The translations under genes and the position numbers were made by a program. Of a DNA stretch of 64,000 bases, positions 34,053-42,346 are shown piece by piece (the stretch's first letter is position 1; every line of letters begins with the position of its first letter). Origin of the DNA: Pseudoteredinibacter isoporae_A (lineage in GTDB: Bacteria > Pseudomonadota > Gammaproteobacteria > Pseudomonadales > Cellvibrionaceae); contig NZ_BAABWJ010000009.1 in NCBI RefSeq assembly GCF_040372805.1, positions 1 through 64,000 of the forward strand. The letters are read 5' to 3'. A model generated the notes under the pieces. The model saw nothing but the letters and a program-made list of their open reading frames with translations, was not told the DNA's origin and did no database searches.

Positions 34053-34190
34053 GGATTAATCGTTACTGTTGTTTAAATCGTTTTTTTCTTGTTAATCACG
34101 GTGTTGGTGTGAATACCCTAGTATAGCTCGCCAATGTGAATCCCGGCTGGCTAGGATTATTTTAACCACTTGCCCGAGCCTTGGCCAACA

Positions 34191-34219
34191 TGGCGATTCC
34201 TGCAGCGTGGCTTTATAAT
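34191..34219 (+). promoter_or_regulatory. Probable serB promoter
   Basis: A perfect TATAAT (34214-34219) lies 51 bases before the serB start codon. The matching -35 position, TGGCGA at 34191-34196 with a 17-base spacer, is poor, so activation or another -35 choice is possible. Confidence 0.45.
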
Positions 34220-34269
34220 GGCTTCGCCTTTCATAGTAATACCACCAACACACAATAGCAGAACATACC

Positions 34270-35280
34270 ATGAGCACAGCCGCTACACCCGTTTATCTGA
34301 GTCAAAGCAGTCAGCAATGTTCCTTGCTGCAACAATTCATTGAAAATCAGTCCTTTAGTCTGTCAGGTGATTGCCGGCCGAGAGAGGATCAAGCGCGCCT
34401 GATCATAATGTCTCCGGAATTCAAGCTGGATCAGCTCGACAAAGCTTGGGCTTGTATTGCCGACTTGAACTTGACCGAGGTCGCCATCGACAAATTGTCC
34501 GATCAGGCTTGGCAATTGCCCCTGAGCGAAGCCTTGAGCGATGAGCAGCAGGCTACATTGGCGAATGTGAAGCCCCGCTTGCTGGCATTGGATATCGAAA
34601 TTAACTATCTGGCGGATGGGGTCGCGCCATTTTTATCGAACACGGGTGCATTGGCCTGTTTCGACATGGATTCCACGCTGATTCAAGTGGAAGTGATTGA
34701 TGAGCTGGCCAAGGCGGCTGGTGTGGGAGAGCAGGTGGCTGCGGTAACGGAGGCGGCTATGCGCGGAGAACTGGATTTCCGCGAGAGTTTTATCCAGCGT
34801 ATGTCGACACTTAAAGGGCTGGATGAAGCGGTTCTGGCGGACATTGCTGCTCACATTCCCCTTTCCCCGGGTATGCCAGAATTAATCCAAGGCTTGAAAG
34901 CCCTGGGCTTTAAAACCGCTATTTTTTCAGGTGGTTTTGATTATTTTGCGGGCCAGCTGCAACAGCGCTTCGGTTTTGATCAGGTTTTTGCCAATCGTCT
35001 GGATATCGTCGATGGCAAGGTCACGGGGCAGGCAAAGGGCGATATTGTCGATGCAGAACGCAAAGCTCAATTGCTTGAGCGCTTGGCGAACGAGTATGGC
35101 TTACCTTTGTCGAGCACCATCGCCGTGGGTGATGGTGCCAATGATTTGTTGATGTTGGCGAAAGCGGGAATGGGGGTGGCCTATCGGGCGAAGCCTATCG
35201 TTCGCGAGCAGGCACAGTTCAGCATCAGTCAGTTGGGATTGGATGCACTGTTGTATCTACTTGGGCAGAGACAAGACTGA
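34270..35280 (+). CDS. serB: Phosphoserine phosphatase
   Basis: SerB dephosphorylates O-phosphoserine in the last step of serine synthesis. The protein has 336 residues; its C-terminal HAD domain shows CFDMDSTLIQ (nucleophile Asp132 and general acid Asp134), SGGFDYFAGQL with the conserved Ser, and VGDGANDLLML with the metal-binding aspartates. The N-terminal 110 residues correspond to the ACT-like regulatory domain found in proteobacterial SerB but look divergent. It is transcribed away from the YtjB-like gene and converges on fimX through a long hairpin. Confidence 0.95.
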   Translation: MSTAATPVYLSQSSQQCSLLQQFIENQSFSLSGDCRPREDQARLIIMSPEFKLDQLDKAWACIADLNLTEVAIDKLSDQAWQLPLSEALSDEQQATLANVKPRLLALDIEINYLADGVAPFLSNTGALACFDMDSTLIQVEVIDELAKAAGVGEQVAAVTEAAMRGELDFRESFIQRMSTLKGLDEAVLADIAAHIPLSPGMPELIQGLKALGFKTAIFSGGFDYFAGQLQQRFGFDQVFANRLDIVDGKVTGQAKGDIVDAERKAQLLERLANEYGLPLSSTIAVGDGANDLLMLAKAGMGVAYRAKPIVREQAQFSISQLGLDALLYLLGQRQD

Positions 35281-35299
35281 TCTGTCATAGAAGGTCGTA

Positions 35300-35332
35300 C
35301 ACAATGGACGGTTGTGTTAACCGTCCATTGTG
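35300..35332. terminator. 14-bp hairpin spanning the fimX stop codon
   Basis: CACAATGGACGGTT (35300-35313) and its exact complement (35319-35332) form a perfect 14-bp stem with the loop GTGTT. The right arm contains most of the last codons of fimX and its stop. No T tract follows on either strand, so it may protect or terminate both convergent transcripts. Confidence 0.6.
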
Positions 35333-37386
35333 AAGTCGTATTCCATCGCTGGGGCCGGGGCTTGCAAATAGTGCCCTTGAATATAGTGCACACCGGCTTG
35401 CCAGAGGCTGGATAGGATACTGGCGTTTTCAACCTGTGGAATGAAGCTGGTTTTTCCGGCGTCGTGCAGCTCCCCGAGCAAGGTAATCAGTGCATCTGGG
35501 CTTTGATTGTTGTTCTGGATATCCAATGCAAAAGAACCGTCGACCTTATACAAATCTGTGTTCAGGTGTTTGATGGTATTGGATGGGTTCAGTGAGCAGC
35601 CAAAGTTAGTAATGATGCAGCTGGCCTTGATACCTTGCACCTCAGTGATAAAGCTTTGGGTATCTTTCAGGTTCTGATTGGCGTCTTTTTCGCTGATCTG
35701 GAAGGCAACACTGTTGGCGCCAATTTTAGCAGCCTGCAATACTCGGCTCACCCAGGGAATCAAAGTTCGATCTTGAATGGATTCTGCACTGATCGTCATC
35801 ATCAGCTTGGTTTTCGGGCTCTGGCTACGTTGTTTGGCCAGCGTCTTCATAGATTCCAGGATCACCCAGCGGTCCAGTTTTGTGGCACTGCCAATGGATT
35901 TGGCTAAGTCGAGAAAATGCGCTGGGGAAATTTCTTCACCGTGTTCGTCCAGCATGCGCAGCAATACTTCGTAGAACTCCTCTCCGGAGCCACGCAGTGA
36001 AATCACCGGTTGGAAGAGCAGGCGGAAGCGGCCTTGAGAAATGGCCTTTTGGATATCGTCGGCGCTGGTTTTCTCAGAACCTACCCGCTTGGGTTCGTAG
36101 ATCTTGATCCGAGGGGCGTCATCATCGCTGTCGTTACGAACGCTGTTGATGGCTTCCGCGGCCTGGTCGATCACCGTATCACTGTCGCTGGAGTTTTCAT
36201 TCACCACAGCCACACCAATACTGGCATTGACCTGAACGGTTTTATGGTTGGCCTCGATGATGCTGTCGCCACAACGTTGCAGGATGCTCTCGCAGCATTT
36301 TTGTACCGCATCCATGGTGGGGTGGTGACTGAGCACCATAAAGGCATCATCGGCGAAGCGAGTCAGAACGTCTTTCTCGCCGAGGTTGGGTTGAATCAGT
36401 TCGGCAATTTGTTTGAGGACATCATCACTGGCGCTCAGACCAACCTTTGGCTGAATCTGTTCAAAGAAGTTGTCGATCTCAATCAGCATCACAAAGGCTT
36501 GAGGCGCTTCGGTGTTGATCAATTGATTGAGGTGCTGGCTCATGTACTGGCGGTTGTAGAGACCGGTGCCGTGGTCGAGATGCTTCATTTTTTGCATCTC
36601 TTCGACCATATCCTGATCCTGCGCGTTACTTTGGGTGCGCAGCTCAATACAGGGCTCTTCTTCAAAGCGGCCGTGGTTCAGTGATACCAGTAATTCCTGG
36701 ACACTGTCATCGGCACAGACACAGCGCAGTTTATATTGTTGCTGGTCCAGTTCATTGCCTTGCAACGTGAATTCCTGCAAAAAAGACTTCACTTCGGACT
36801 GCTGGGATTCTTCAACCAAATCGATGACCGGCGTGCACTCGACTTCTTCGGCGTCTTGATATTTCAGTAGTTCGGCAAAAGATTTATTGACGTAGAGACA
36901 GAGGCCGTCCTGGATAAACGCGATACCATCACGGGAACTGTCCAACAGCTCGTGGGCGCGTTGCTCCGCTTCCCGGCGTTTCTTGTCGGCTTGAATACGT
37001 TGCTGTCGTTGGCGTCGATTTTCAACTTCGCGATCGATCACCAGTAGCAGGTGTTGATCCTGGTCGAGCTGCACCACATCACAGGCGCCACGTTTCATCC
37101 CTTCAACGGTTATATGGCTGCCTTCGCGATCGCTTTGGAGAATAACCGGCACGTCTTTATTGTGGCGGCGAATGGTTTGGATACAGTGGTCGACATCAGC
37201 GGCACTGTCTTCCGCAATCAGAAGCTCCCAGTTTTGCTCTTGCAGTTGGGCTTCCATGGTTTCGGCGTTAACCAGCTGGGCACGAACGTTTTTGCCTGCA
37301 TTGTGTAGCATGCTAATCAGGCGTTCTGCTTCGCTTTCTGAATCGTTTAGAATCAGTAGCCGTAATGTCTGGTCAGATATCATCAT
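35317..37386 (-). CDS. fimX: FimX-like degenerate GGDEF/EAL c-di-GMP receptor
   Basis: The protein has 689 residues; P. aeruginosa FimX is about the same length. Order: response-regulator-like domain (about 1-125, lacking a normal phosphorylation site), PAS (about 145-260), GGDEF (about 270-430) and EAL (about 440-685). The GGDEF motif is replaced by RFADDAF and the EAL motif is EVLLR; the DDFG loop of active phosphodiesterases is replaced by NFGCSLN, so enzymatic activity is unlikely. FimX binds c-di-GMP and drives type IV pilus assembly and twitching. Here, as in Pseudomonas, it lies beside serB. Its neighbour at 37522 may be a partner. Confidence 0.85.
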   Translation of the reverse strand: MMISDQTLRLLILNDSESEAERLISMLHNAGKNVRAQLVNAETMEAQLQEQNWELLIAEDSAADVDHCIQTIRRHNKDVPVILQSDREGSHITVEGMKRGACDVVQLDQDQHLLLVIDREVENRRQRQQRIQADKKRREAEQRAHELLDSSRDGIAFIQDGLCLYVNKSFAELLKYQDAEEVECTPVIDLVEESQQSEVKSFLQEFTLQGNELDQQQYKLRCVCADDSVQELLVSLNHGRFEEEPCIELRTQSNAQDQDMVEEMQKMKHLDHGTGLYNRQYMSQHLNQLINTEAPQAFVMLIEIDNFFEQIQPKVGLSASDDVLKQIAELIQPNLGEKDVLTRFADDAFMVLSHHPTMDAVQKCCESILQRCGDSIIEANHKTVQVNASIGVAVVNENSSDSDTVIDQAAEAINSVRNDSDDDAPRIKIYEPKRVGSEKTSADDIQKAISQGRFRLLFQPVISLRGSGEEFYEVLLRMLDEHGEEISPAHFLDLAKSIGSATKLDRWVILESMKTLAKQRSQSPKTKLMMTISAESIQDRTLIPWVSRVLQAAKIGANSVAFQISEKDANQNLKDTQSFITEVQGIKASCIITNFGCSLNPSNTIKHLNTDLYKVDGSFALDIQNNNQSPDALITLLGELHDAGKTSFIPQVENASILSSLWQAGVHYIQGHYLQAPAPAMEYDFTMDG

Positions 37387-37521
37387 CGTCCATTAAAACT
37401 CGGGGCAAGTACTACTCAAAACATTGCCTAAACCCCTGTACAAGGGGGGCTAATACTAACCCATCAACTTGCAAGGCGAAACCCACAGCACAAGGGTATT
37501 TTTTGTTTTTGAGAAGGTCGT

Positions 37522-39312
37522 TTAGCCTGTCTCTAGGGTCCTGAACTCAAACTGACTGATCGAGCCTGTGTCCATAGTTTTCCTGGTAAGTTGAATGGTC
37601 TTTTCTTCTCCGCGTCGGTTCAAGCGGACTTTTTGGCCTTCCTGAAAAGGCACGGAAGGCGTCAACAAGCTCGTTTTACGTCGCAGGCTTTTTTGCTCAG
37701 GCAAAAAGAACACACGCATGTAATCGGCATTATCGCCGCTTTTGTGAATTAAAGAGGCCCCGTAGGGGCTGGCCAGTGCGGATAACAGCTCCACACCGAA
37801 TGAGCTTGAACCGCGGCTTTGGCGAACCCAGCGAATGATTCCGAGAGTCCAGGAGGTGGCGCCAGATTCTTTCAGGGCGATGAGTTCGCCTGATTTCAGG
37901 GATTTGGGAACATTTTCCTGCCATTGCAAGCAGTAACCGCCCTGGCTGCGATCTTCACTGATGACGGTATTCACTGGGAATTTGTCTTTTGCCTGCTCGT
38001 GCTCACGCTTGGCCAGTTGGGTTTCAATGTCCAGGGTGGAAAACACCAGAGGATCAAAATTACGACCGGCCCCAACACCGGCATCAAAAGCGTTCGACCA
38101 GGGGTCATCGCCAATTCGCTCTTCGGTCTGGCCTTTCAAGTAGGGGTTGCCATCCTGTTGCAGGTTGACCTTTCCGGTACTCAGCACAAAGCTCTCAAAT
38201 GGAATCCCGCCGCTCAAGTGGAAATGGATGCTGCTGATGCCAACCACCGCCTGCAGTTCCTGTTTGTAGCTCATGCGTTCGTGGGCGCGGTGATACTGAG
38301 TGCCCCAGGCTTTAATCAAATGGGACAGCAGGGAGCTGCTGATGCCTTTGGGGATACTGAGGACGTCGCCACCTTCCAGTTTGCCTTCCAATTGTTTGTC
38401 CAACAGGGACAGCAGTTGGGAAACGTCGACCTCTACGCAATCGCCTTGCTCAGAAATCGGCACCAGGTTTTTCGGGCTGGGCGGGCGATCACTTTGTGGG
38501 TTGACCAAGAACAGTGCGTTACTGTTGCTGTGATTCGGGCGCAGTCGGATATGACTCGACCAAAGTTCCAGCAATTTATAACTGGTGGACACATCAAACT
38601 GACGCAGTTTGTTGGGGTTGGCACAGGCCAGGAGCAAGATGCGCTGATAGGTCTCACGGAGGGTGCTTTGCTGGATATGAGTCAGCAGTTCATCGGCAAT
38701 GGGTAGCTGTTCCAGGCTATTGCTCTGAGCCACTTGATACAGGCTGTGCAAGCTGAGCCAGAGCCCTGGAGTGGTGGCTGCGTACAGTTGATAGCTGCGC
38801 ATCAGCTGGATACCCAGGCCGTTGATGGCGCGATGCAGAGCCATCGTTAGAGCTTGCGCGTGAGGACCTTCAGGGTTACCGTCATTGAGCTTTTCATCGC
38901 AGGCAATATCACGAGCCACAATGCAGTAGCCATGGGTAATGTGTTTTTGCAGCGCCAGGGCGACAATCGCGGCTTTCATGGCATCGTCGGGCAAAACCAC
39001 GGGCTTGTTCAAAAAGCTCTGGGACAGGCCTTCGATGCTACGCTGAACATAGGGGCGAAGGCTCTCTAGCATGGCCAGGCGCTGATTGGGTTTGGCTTGC
39101 AGGCGGGCCACTTCAGGTAGGGCCTTATACAGAATAACGCTGGTGTGGTTAACGCGAGTTGCCGGTAAATTGTCGGCCCACGCAGCAACGTCTTGGGGTC
39201 GTGAGTTTCTGCAGAAGCTCAACGACTCCAAATCTTGAGGGGGCAATTTCATTTGCCCAAACAATTTAATTGCAATTCCTACAGCGCTCATTGACGACCC
39301 GGCGATTCCCAT
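37522..39312 (-). CDS. PilZ-like domain protein next to fimX (PA4958-like)
   Basis: The protein has 596 residues, mostly helical, with no signal peptide. The N-terminal 450 residues have no recognised domain. A PilZ-like beta domain seems to follow (about 450-545: NTVISEDRSQGGYCLQW, then LKSGELIALKE, and GIIRWVRQSRGSSSFGVELL), with the D/NxSxxG element changed to EDRSQGGYC. I place it with the conserved hypothetical proteins adjacent to fimX in Pseudomonas (PA4958 type). A cytoplasmic c-di-GMP-linked role in twitching is inferred from position and PilZ resemblance. It is separated from fimX by 135 bases with no terminator hairpin that I could see. Confidence 0.65.
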   Translation of the reverse strand: MGIAGSSMSAVGIAIKLFGQMKLPPQDLESLSFCRNSRPQDVAAWADNLPATRVNHTSVILYKALPEVARLQAKPNQRLAMLESLRPYVQRSIEGLSQSFLNKPVVLPDDAMKAAIVALALQKHITHGYCIVARDIACDEKLNDGNPEGPHAQALTMALHRAINGLGIQLMRSYQLYAATTPGLWLSLHSLYQVAQSNSLEQLPIADELLTHIQQSTLRETYQRILLLACANPNKLRQFDVSTSYKLLELWSSHIRLRPNHSNSNALFLVNPQSDRPPSPKNLVPISEQGDCVEVDVSQLLSLLDKQLEGKLEGGDVLSIPKGISSSLLSHLIKAWGTQYHRAHERMSYKQELQAVVGISSIHFHLSGGIPFESFVLSTGKVNLQQDGNPYLKGQTEERIGDDPWSNAFDAGVGAGRNFDPLVFSTLDIETQLAKREHEQAKDKFPVNTVISEDRSQGGYCLQWQENVPKSLKSGELIALKESGATSWTLGIIRWVRQSRGSSSFGVELLSALASPYGASLIHKSGDNADYMRVFFLPEQKSLRRKTSLLTPSVPFQEGQKVRLNRRGEEKTIQLTRKTMDTGSISQFEFRTLETG

Positions 39313-39354
39313 TGGATGCTTTTTATTTGTGCATCTTGATAGTTTCTTATCTAA

Positions 39355-39394
39355 GTAGCAGCAGTTATTCAGCGTCTATTCAATAGGCTGCTAC
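39355..39394. terminator. Hairpin between epmB and the PilZ-like gene
   Basis: GTAGCAGC (39355-39362) and GCTGCTAC (39387-39394) form a perfect 8-bp stem with a 24-base loop that itself contains CTATTCAATAG. It lies downstream of epmB on the minus strand but has no T tract. It resembles part of the hairpin element at 3841, weakly. Confidence 0.35.
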
Positions 39395-39435
39395 TCAGCT
39401 TTTCTATTTTATGTGAAGCTTATCACAATAATAGA

Positions 39436-40449
39436 CTAAACTAGGGGAGTTTTCGCAGCTTTGCCGGGTATTTCTTGGGTAAGAAGTGGAACCAGGTAAC
39501 CCGGTAGTTTGGCTCTAAGTTGGTAGTAAAGTTGGCGAGCTTTCTCATCCTCAACTTGAAAATGAGCGGCACCTTGGACCTTGTCGAGTTGATGCAGGTA
39601 GTAAGGTTGAATGTGATTTTCAAACAGCGCTTCACTCAGTTGCGCAAGAATGTCGCTCCTGTCATTGATTCCTTTCAACAGAACCGATTGATTAAACAAT
39701 CTTACGTCGGCGTCTTTGAGGCGTTTGCAGGCTTGGCTGAGTTCCGGTGAGATTTCCTGCGGGTGGTTTATGTGCAATACCATGGAGGTTTGCAAGCGCT
39801 CACTGCTGAGCCATTCCAGCAGTTTGTCATCGATTCGTTTGGGTAAAACCACCGGCAAACGGCTGTGGATTCTAAGGCGTTTGATGTGGGGTATCTGTTC
39901 CAATTGGCTTGCCAGCCAGGCCAGTTGCTTATCGCTTTGAGTAAGCGGGTCGCCACCGCTGAGAATGACCTCGCTCAGACTTTCGTCATGCGCAATATAG
40001 TCGACAGCATCCAGCCATTGCTTACGGCCCAGGTGATGCTCCTGGTACGGGAAGTGGCGGCGGAAACAGTACCGACAGTTAATGGCGCACTGATTACTCG
40101 CCATCAACAGCAGGCGCCCCTGGTATTTGTGGATCACACCAGGCAGGGGGGTAAACTGTTTGGTCTCTTCCAGTGGCTCGCTGCTGTAGCCTGGGGTCTC
40201 CACCGTCTCTGCGAGACCCGGTAAAACCTGCAGCAGCAGAGGGTCGTTGGGGTTTCCGGCTTCCATTAGCCCGACGAAGTGGCGGGTGACCCGAACTTCA
40301 AACTGCTCGGCGGCTTCAGGGCACAGTTGCTCCGTTTTCAGTGCCAGCAATTCCGCTAGCTCTGCAGGGTGCTTGATCAAATCCTGCAAGTCTTGTTGCC
40401 ACGTTCTAGGGTGGGACTCGAGTGGGTGATGCGGCAGGATTGTGTTCAT
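39436..40449 (-). CDS. epmB: EF-P beta-lysylation protein EpmB
   Basis: EpmB is a radical SAM lysine 2,3-aminomutase-like enzyme that supplies (R)-beta-lysine for EF-P modification. The protein has 337 residues from ATG 40449 (MNTILPHHP); a longer frame to 40638 would cross the efp promoter and is rejected. The iron-sulfur motif CAINCRYCFRRHFPY is present, followed by SEVILSGGDPLTQSD, as in the KamA/EpmB family. It is divergent from efp, the same arrangement as in E. coli. Confidence 0.93.
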   Translation of the reverse strand: MNTILPHHPLESHPRTWQQDLQDLIKHPAELAELLALKTEQLCPEAAEQFEVRVTRHFVGLMEAGNPNDPLLLQVLPGLAETVETPGYSSEPLEETKQFTPLPGVIHKYQGRLLLMASNQCAINCRYCFRRHFPYQEHHLGRKQWLDAVDYIAHDESLSEVILSGGDPLTQSDKQLAWLASQLEQIPHIKRLRIHSRLPVVLPKRIDDKLLEWLSSERLQTSMVLHINHPQEISPELSQACKRLKDADVRLFNQSVLLKGINDRSDILAQLSEALFENHIQPYYLHQLDKVQGAAHFQVEDEKARQLYYQLRAKLPGYLVPLLTQEIPGKAAKTPLV

Positions 40450-40640
40450 AGTTTTCGGGGCATTTGCGTACAACAGGGGGCGCATTGTAGCAGTTCTGTC
40501 AGATGCCGGGAGACTCTCGAACTGAAGCGCAATGCTGGGTATAATGGCCGGCTTTACGCTCGATGCCTCAAGTTGCCGACGGAAGTTGGTGCTCTGAATG
40601 TGTATTGAGGCAAGTCTTGAACATGAAATTGGGAACAATC

Positions 40641-41210
40641 ATGGCAAATTACTCCACCAATGAATTTCGTAGCGGCCTGAAAGTGATGCTGGACGGCGAG
40701 CCATGCTCAATTCTGGATAATGAATTCGTGAAACCCGGTAAAGGCCAGGCCTTTAACCGCGTAAAGCTGCGTAACCTGAACTCCGGTCGCGTATGGGAGC
40801 GCACCTTTAAGTCCGGCGAGAGCTTAGAGGGTGCGGACGTTATGGATTACGATATGGAATACCTTTACACCGATGGTGAGTTTTGGCATTTCATGGATCC
40901 GAACAGCTATGAGCAGCACCAGGCCGATGAGAAAGCGGTTGGTGATTCCGCCAAATGGTTGCGTGAGCAGGACACTGTGACGGTGACCTTGTACAACGGT
41001 TCTCCTTTGGCGATTACGCCGCCAAACCACGTTGAGCTTGAAATTACCGAAACCGATCCAGGCTTGAAAGGTGATACCGCACAAGGTGGCACCAAGCCGG
41101 CGACGCTGTCTACAGGTGCTGTTGTGAAAGTACCTCTGTTCTTGTCCCAGGGCGAGAAGATTCGAGTGGATACCCGTACCGGTGAATATCTGGGCCGCGC
41201 TAAGGATTAA
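40641..41210 (+). CDS. efp: Elongation factor P
   Basis: EF-P relieves ribosomes stalled at consecutive prolines. The protein has 189 residues from ATG 40641 (GGGA 6 bases upstream); the upstream in-frame extension is an artefact. It contains the modification loop FVKPGKGQAF with Lys34, the site that EpmA and EpmB lysylate in enterobacteria, which fits the neighbouring genes; the rhamnosylated arginine type of Pseudomonas is excluded. The three OB/KOW-like domains extend to the C-terminus (RTGEYLGRAKD). Confidence 0.97.
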   Translation: MANYSTNEFRSGLKVMLDGEPCSILDNEFVKPGKGQAFNRVKLRNLNSGRVWERTFKSGESLEGADVMDYDMEYLYTDGEFWHFMDPNSYEQHQADEKAVGDSAKWLREQDTVTVTLYNGSPLAITPPNHVELEITETDPGLKGDTAQGGTKPATLSTGAVVKVPLFLSQGEKIRVDTRTGEYLGRAKD

Positions 41211-41250
41211 GCTGTTATCAGGCTGATGTCGGCCTGCCTTCAGCCATACT

Positions 41251-41283
41251 AAACAGGCCAGCTAATGCTGGCCTGTTTGCTTT
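41251..41283 (+). terminator. Hairpin between efp and epmA
   Basis: AAACAGGCCAGC (41251-41262) and GCTGGCCTGTTT (41267-41278) form a perfect 12-bp stem with a TAAT loop 40 bases past efp, followed by GCTTTC. It may end or attenuate the efp transcript before epmA. Confidence 0.7.
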
Positions 41284-41322
41284 CAGATATTAATATTGTT
41301 CACGCCCAAGCAGGATAAACCC

Positions 41323-42336
41323 ATGAATTCCCAGGATTGGCAGCCCAATGCACATTCCGAGATGCTGCAACTCAGAGGCGCAGTCAATCGGACCGTGCGT
41401 GATTTTTTCCATCAACGCCGGGTATTGGAAGTGGAAACTCCGCTGCTTGCACAGCATCCTGTCAGTGACCCCTATATTGAATGTTTGCGCTGCTCCCATC
41501 AGGGGAAGCCTTACTATCTGCAAAGCTCACCAGAATATGCCATGAAGCGTATGTTGGCCGCCGGCAGTGGTGATATCTATAGTCTGGCGAAGGTGTTTCG
41601 GGCGGGGGAAAGTGGCCGCCGCCACAATACTGAATTCACGATGTTGGAGTGGTATCGAGAGGGTTTTGATGATCGGCAACTTATGACAGAGTTAGAAGCT
41701 CTGATTCAAAGTGTCATGCCGGTTTTCTCTGAGCATCACAGCAACCGAGCCTCAGCCGAAAGGGGAGCGTTTCGCTCCATTCTTCCGGTGGTTTACAAAA
41801 GCTATGGTGATTTATTTTGCGAGCATCTGTCCGTTGATCCTCACTCGGCCAGCTTGGCGGAATTGCAAGCTTGTATTGATCGACACCTCGATATGGGGGG
41901 ATACCGTTGCGACGATATCAGCACGGCGTTGGATGTGTTAATCAGTCAGCATATTGAGCCCCAACTTCCACAGGGGTTGGTGTTTATTTATGACTATCCG
42001 GCGTGTCAGGCCGCTTTGGCGCGAGTGATGCCTGATGATCAGGGGCGGTTGGTAGCCAAGCGTTTTGAGGCGTTTGTTGATGGCATGGAATTGGCCAATG
42101 GTTATTGGGAGTTGCAAGACGCACAAGAGCAGCGCGAACGATTTACCGCAGACAATCAGCAGCGTCGGAACCGTGGTCTTACTGAAGTCAGTATTGATGA
42201 GCGTTTGCTAGCCGCGATGGCATCGGGTTTGCCGGATTGTGCTGGGGTGGCTTTGGGGCTTGATCGTTTACTGTTGCAACTCAGCGAAGCTGAGCACATT
42301 TCTGAAGTGCTCAGCTTCGCCTGGTCGCGGGCCTAG
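41323..42336 (+). CDS. epmA: Elongation factor P-(R)-beta-lysine ligase EpmA
   Basis: EpmA is a class II lysyl-tRNA-synthetase-like enzyme (also called PoxA, GenX or YjeA) that attaches beta-lysine to Lys34 of EF-P. The protein has 337 residues from ATG 41323 (AGGA 8 bases upstream). The catalytic core motifs FRAGESGRRHNTEFTMLEWY, ELANGYWELQDAQEQRERF and GVALGLDRLLL are present; the tRNA anticodon-binding domain of LysRS is absent, as expected. It follows efp within 115 bases, across a hairpin. Confidence 0.95.
   Translation: MNSQDWQPNAHSEMLQLRGAVNRTVRDFFHQRRVLEVETPLLAQHPVSDPYIECLRCSHQGKPYYLQSSPEYAMKRMLAAGSGDIYSLAKVFRAGESGRRHNTEFTMLEWYREGFDDRQLMTELEALIQSVMPVFSEHHSNRASAERGAFRSILPVVYKSYGDLFCEHLSVDPHSASLAELQACIDRHLDMGGYRCDDISTALDVLISQHIEPQLPQGLVFIYDYPACQAALARVMPDDQGRLVAKRFEAFVDGMELANGYWELQDAQEQRERFTADNQQRRNRGLTEVSIDERLLAAMASGLPDCAGVALGLDRLLLQLSEAEHISEVLSFAWSRA
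42284..42320. repeat. 14-bp hairpin inside the epmA 3' coding end
   Basis: GCGAAGCTGAGCAC (42284-42297) and its exact complement (42307-42320) enclose a 9-base loop ATTTCTGAA, all within the last codons of epmA (LSEAEHISEVLSF). There is no T tract. It lies next to the convergent cysE end and may be the 3' end structure of the epmA transcript. Confidence 0.6.
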
Positions 42337-42346
42337 GAACTCGGGA

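Noticed and set aside
36010..36684. A 224-codon open frame opposite fimX
   Set aside because: It is a shadow of the GGDEF and PAS coding region, which carries the recognisable domains.
37924..38706. A 260-codon open frame on the plus strand opposite the PilZ-like gene
   Set aside because: It lacks a ribosome site and protein family features; the minus-strand frame is longer and has protein-like composition.
40450..40638. Extended N-terminus of epmB
   Set aside because: It would run into the efp leader and gives a sequence unlike EpmB; the start at 40449 yields the usual length.
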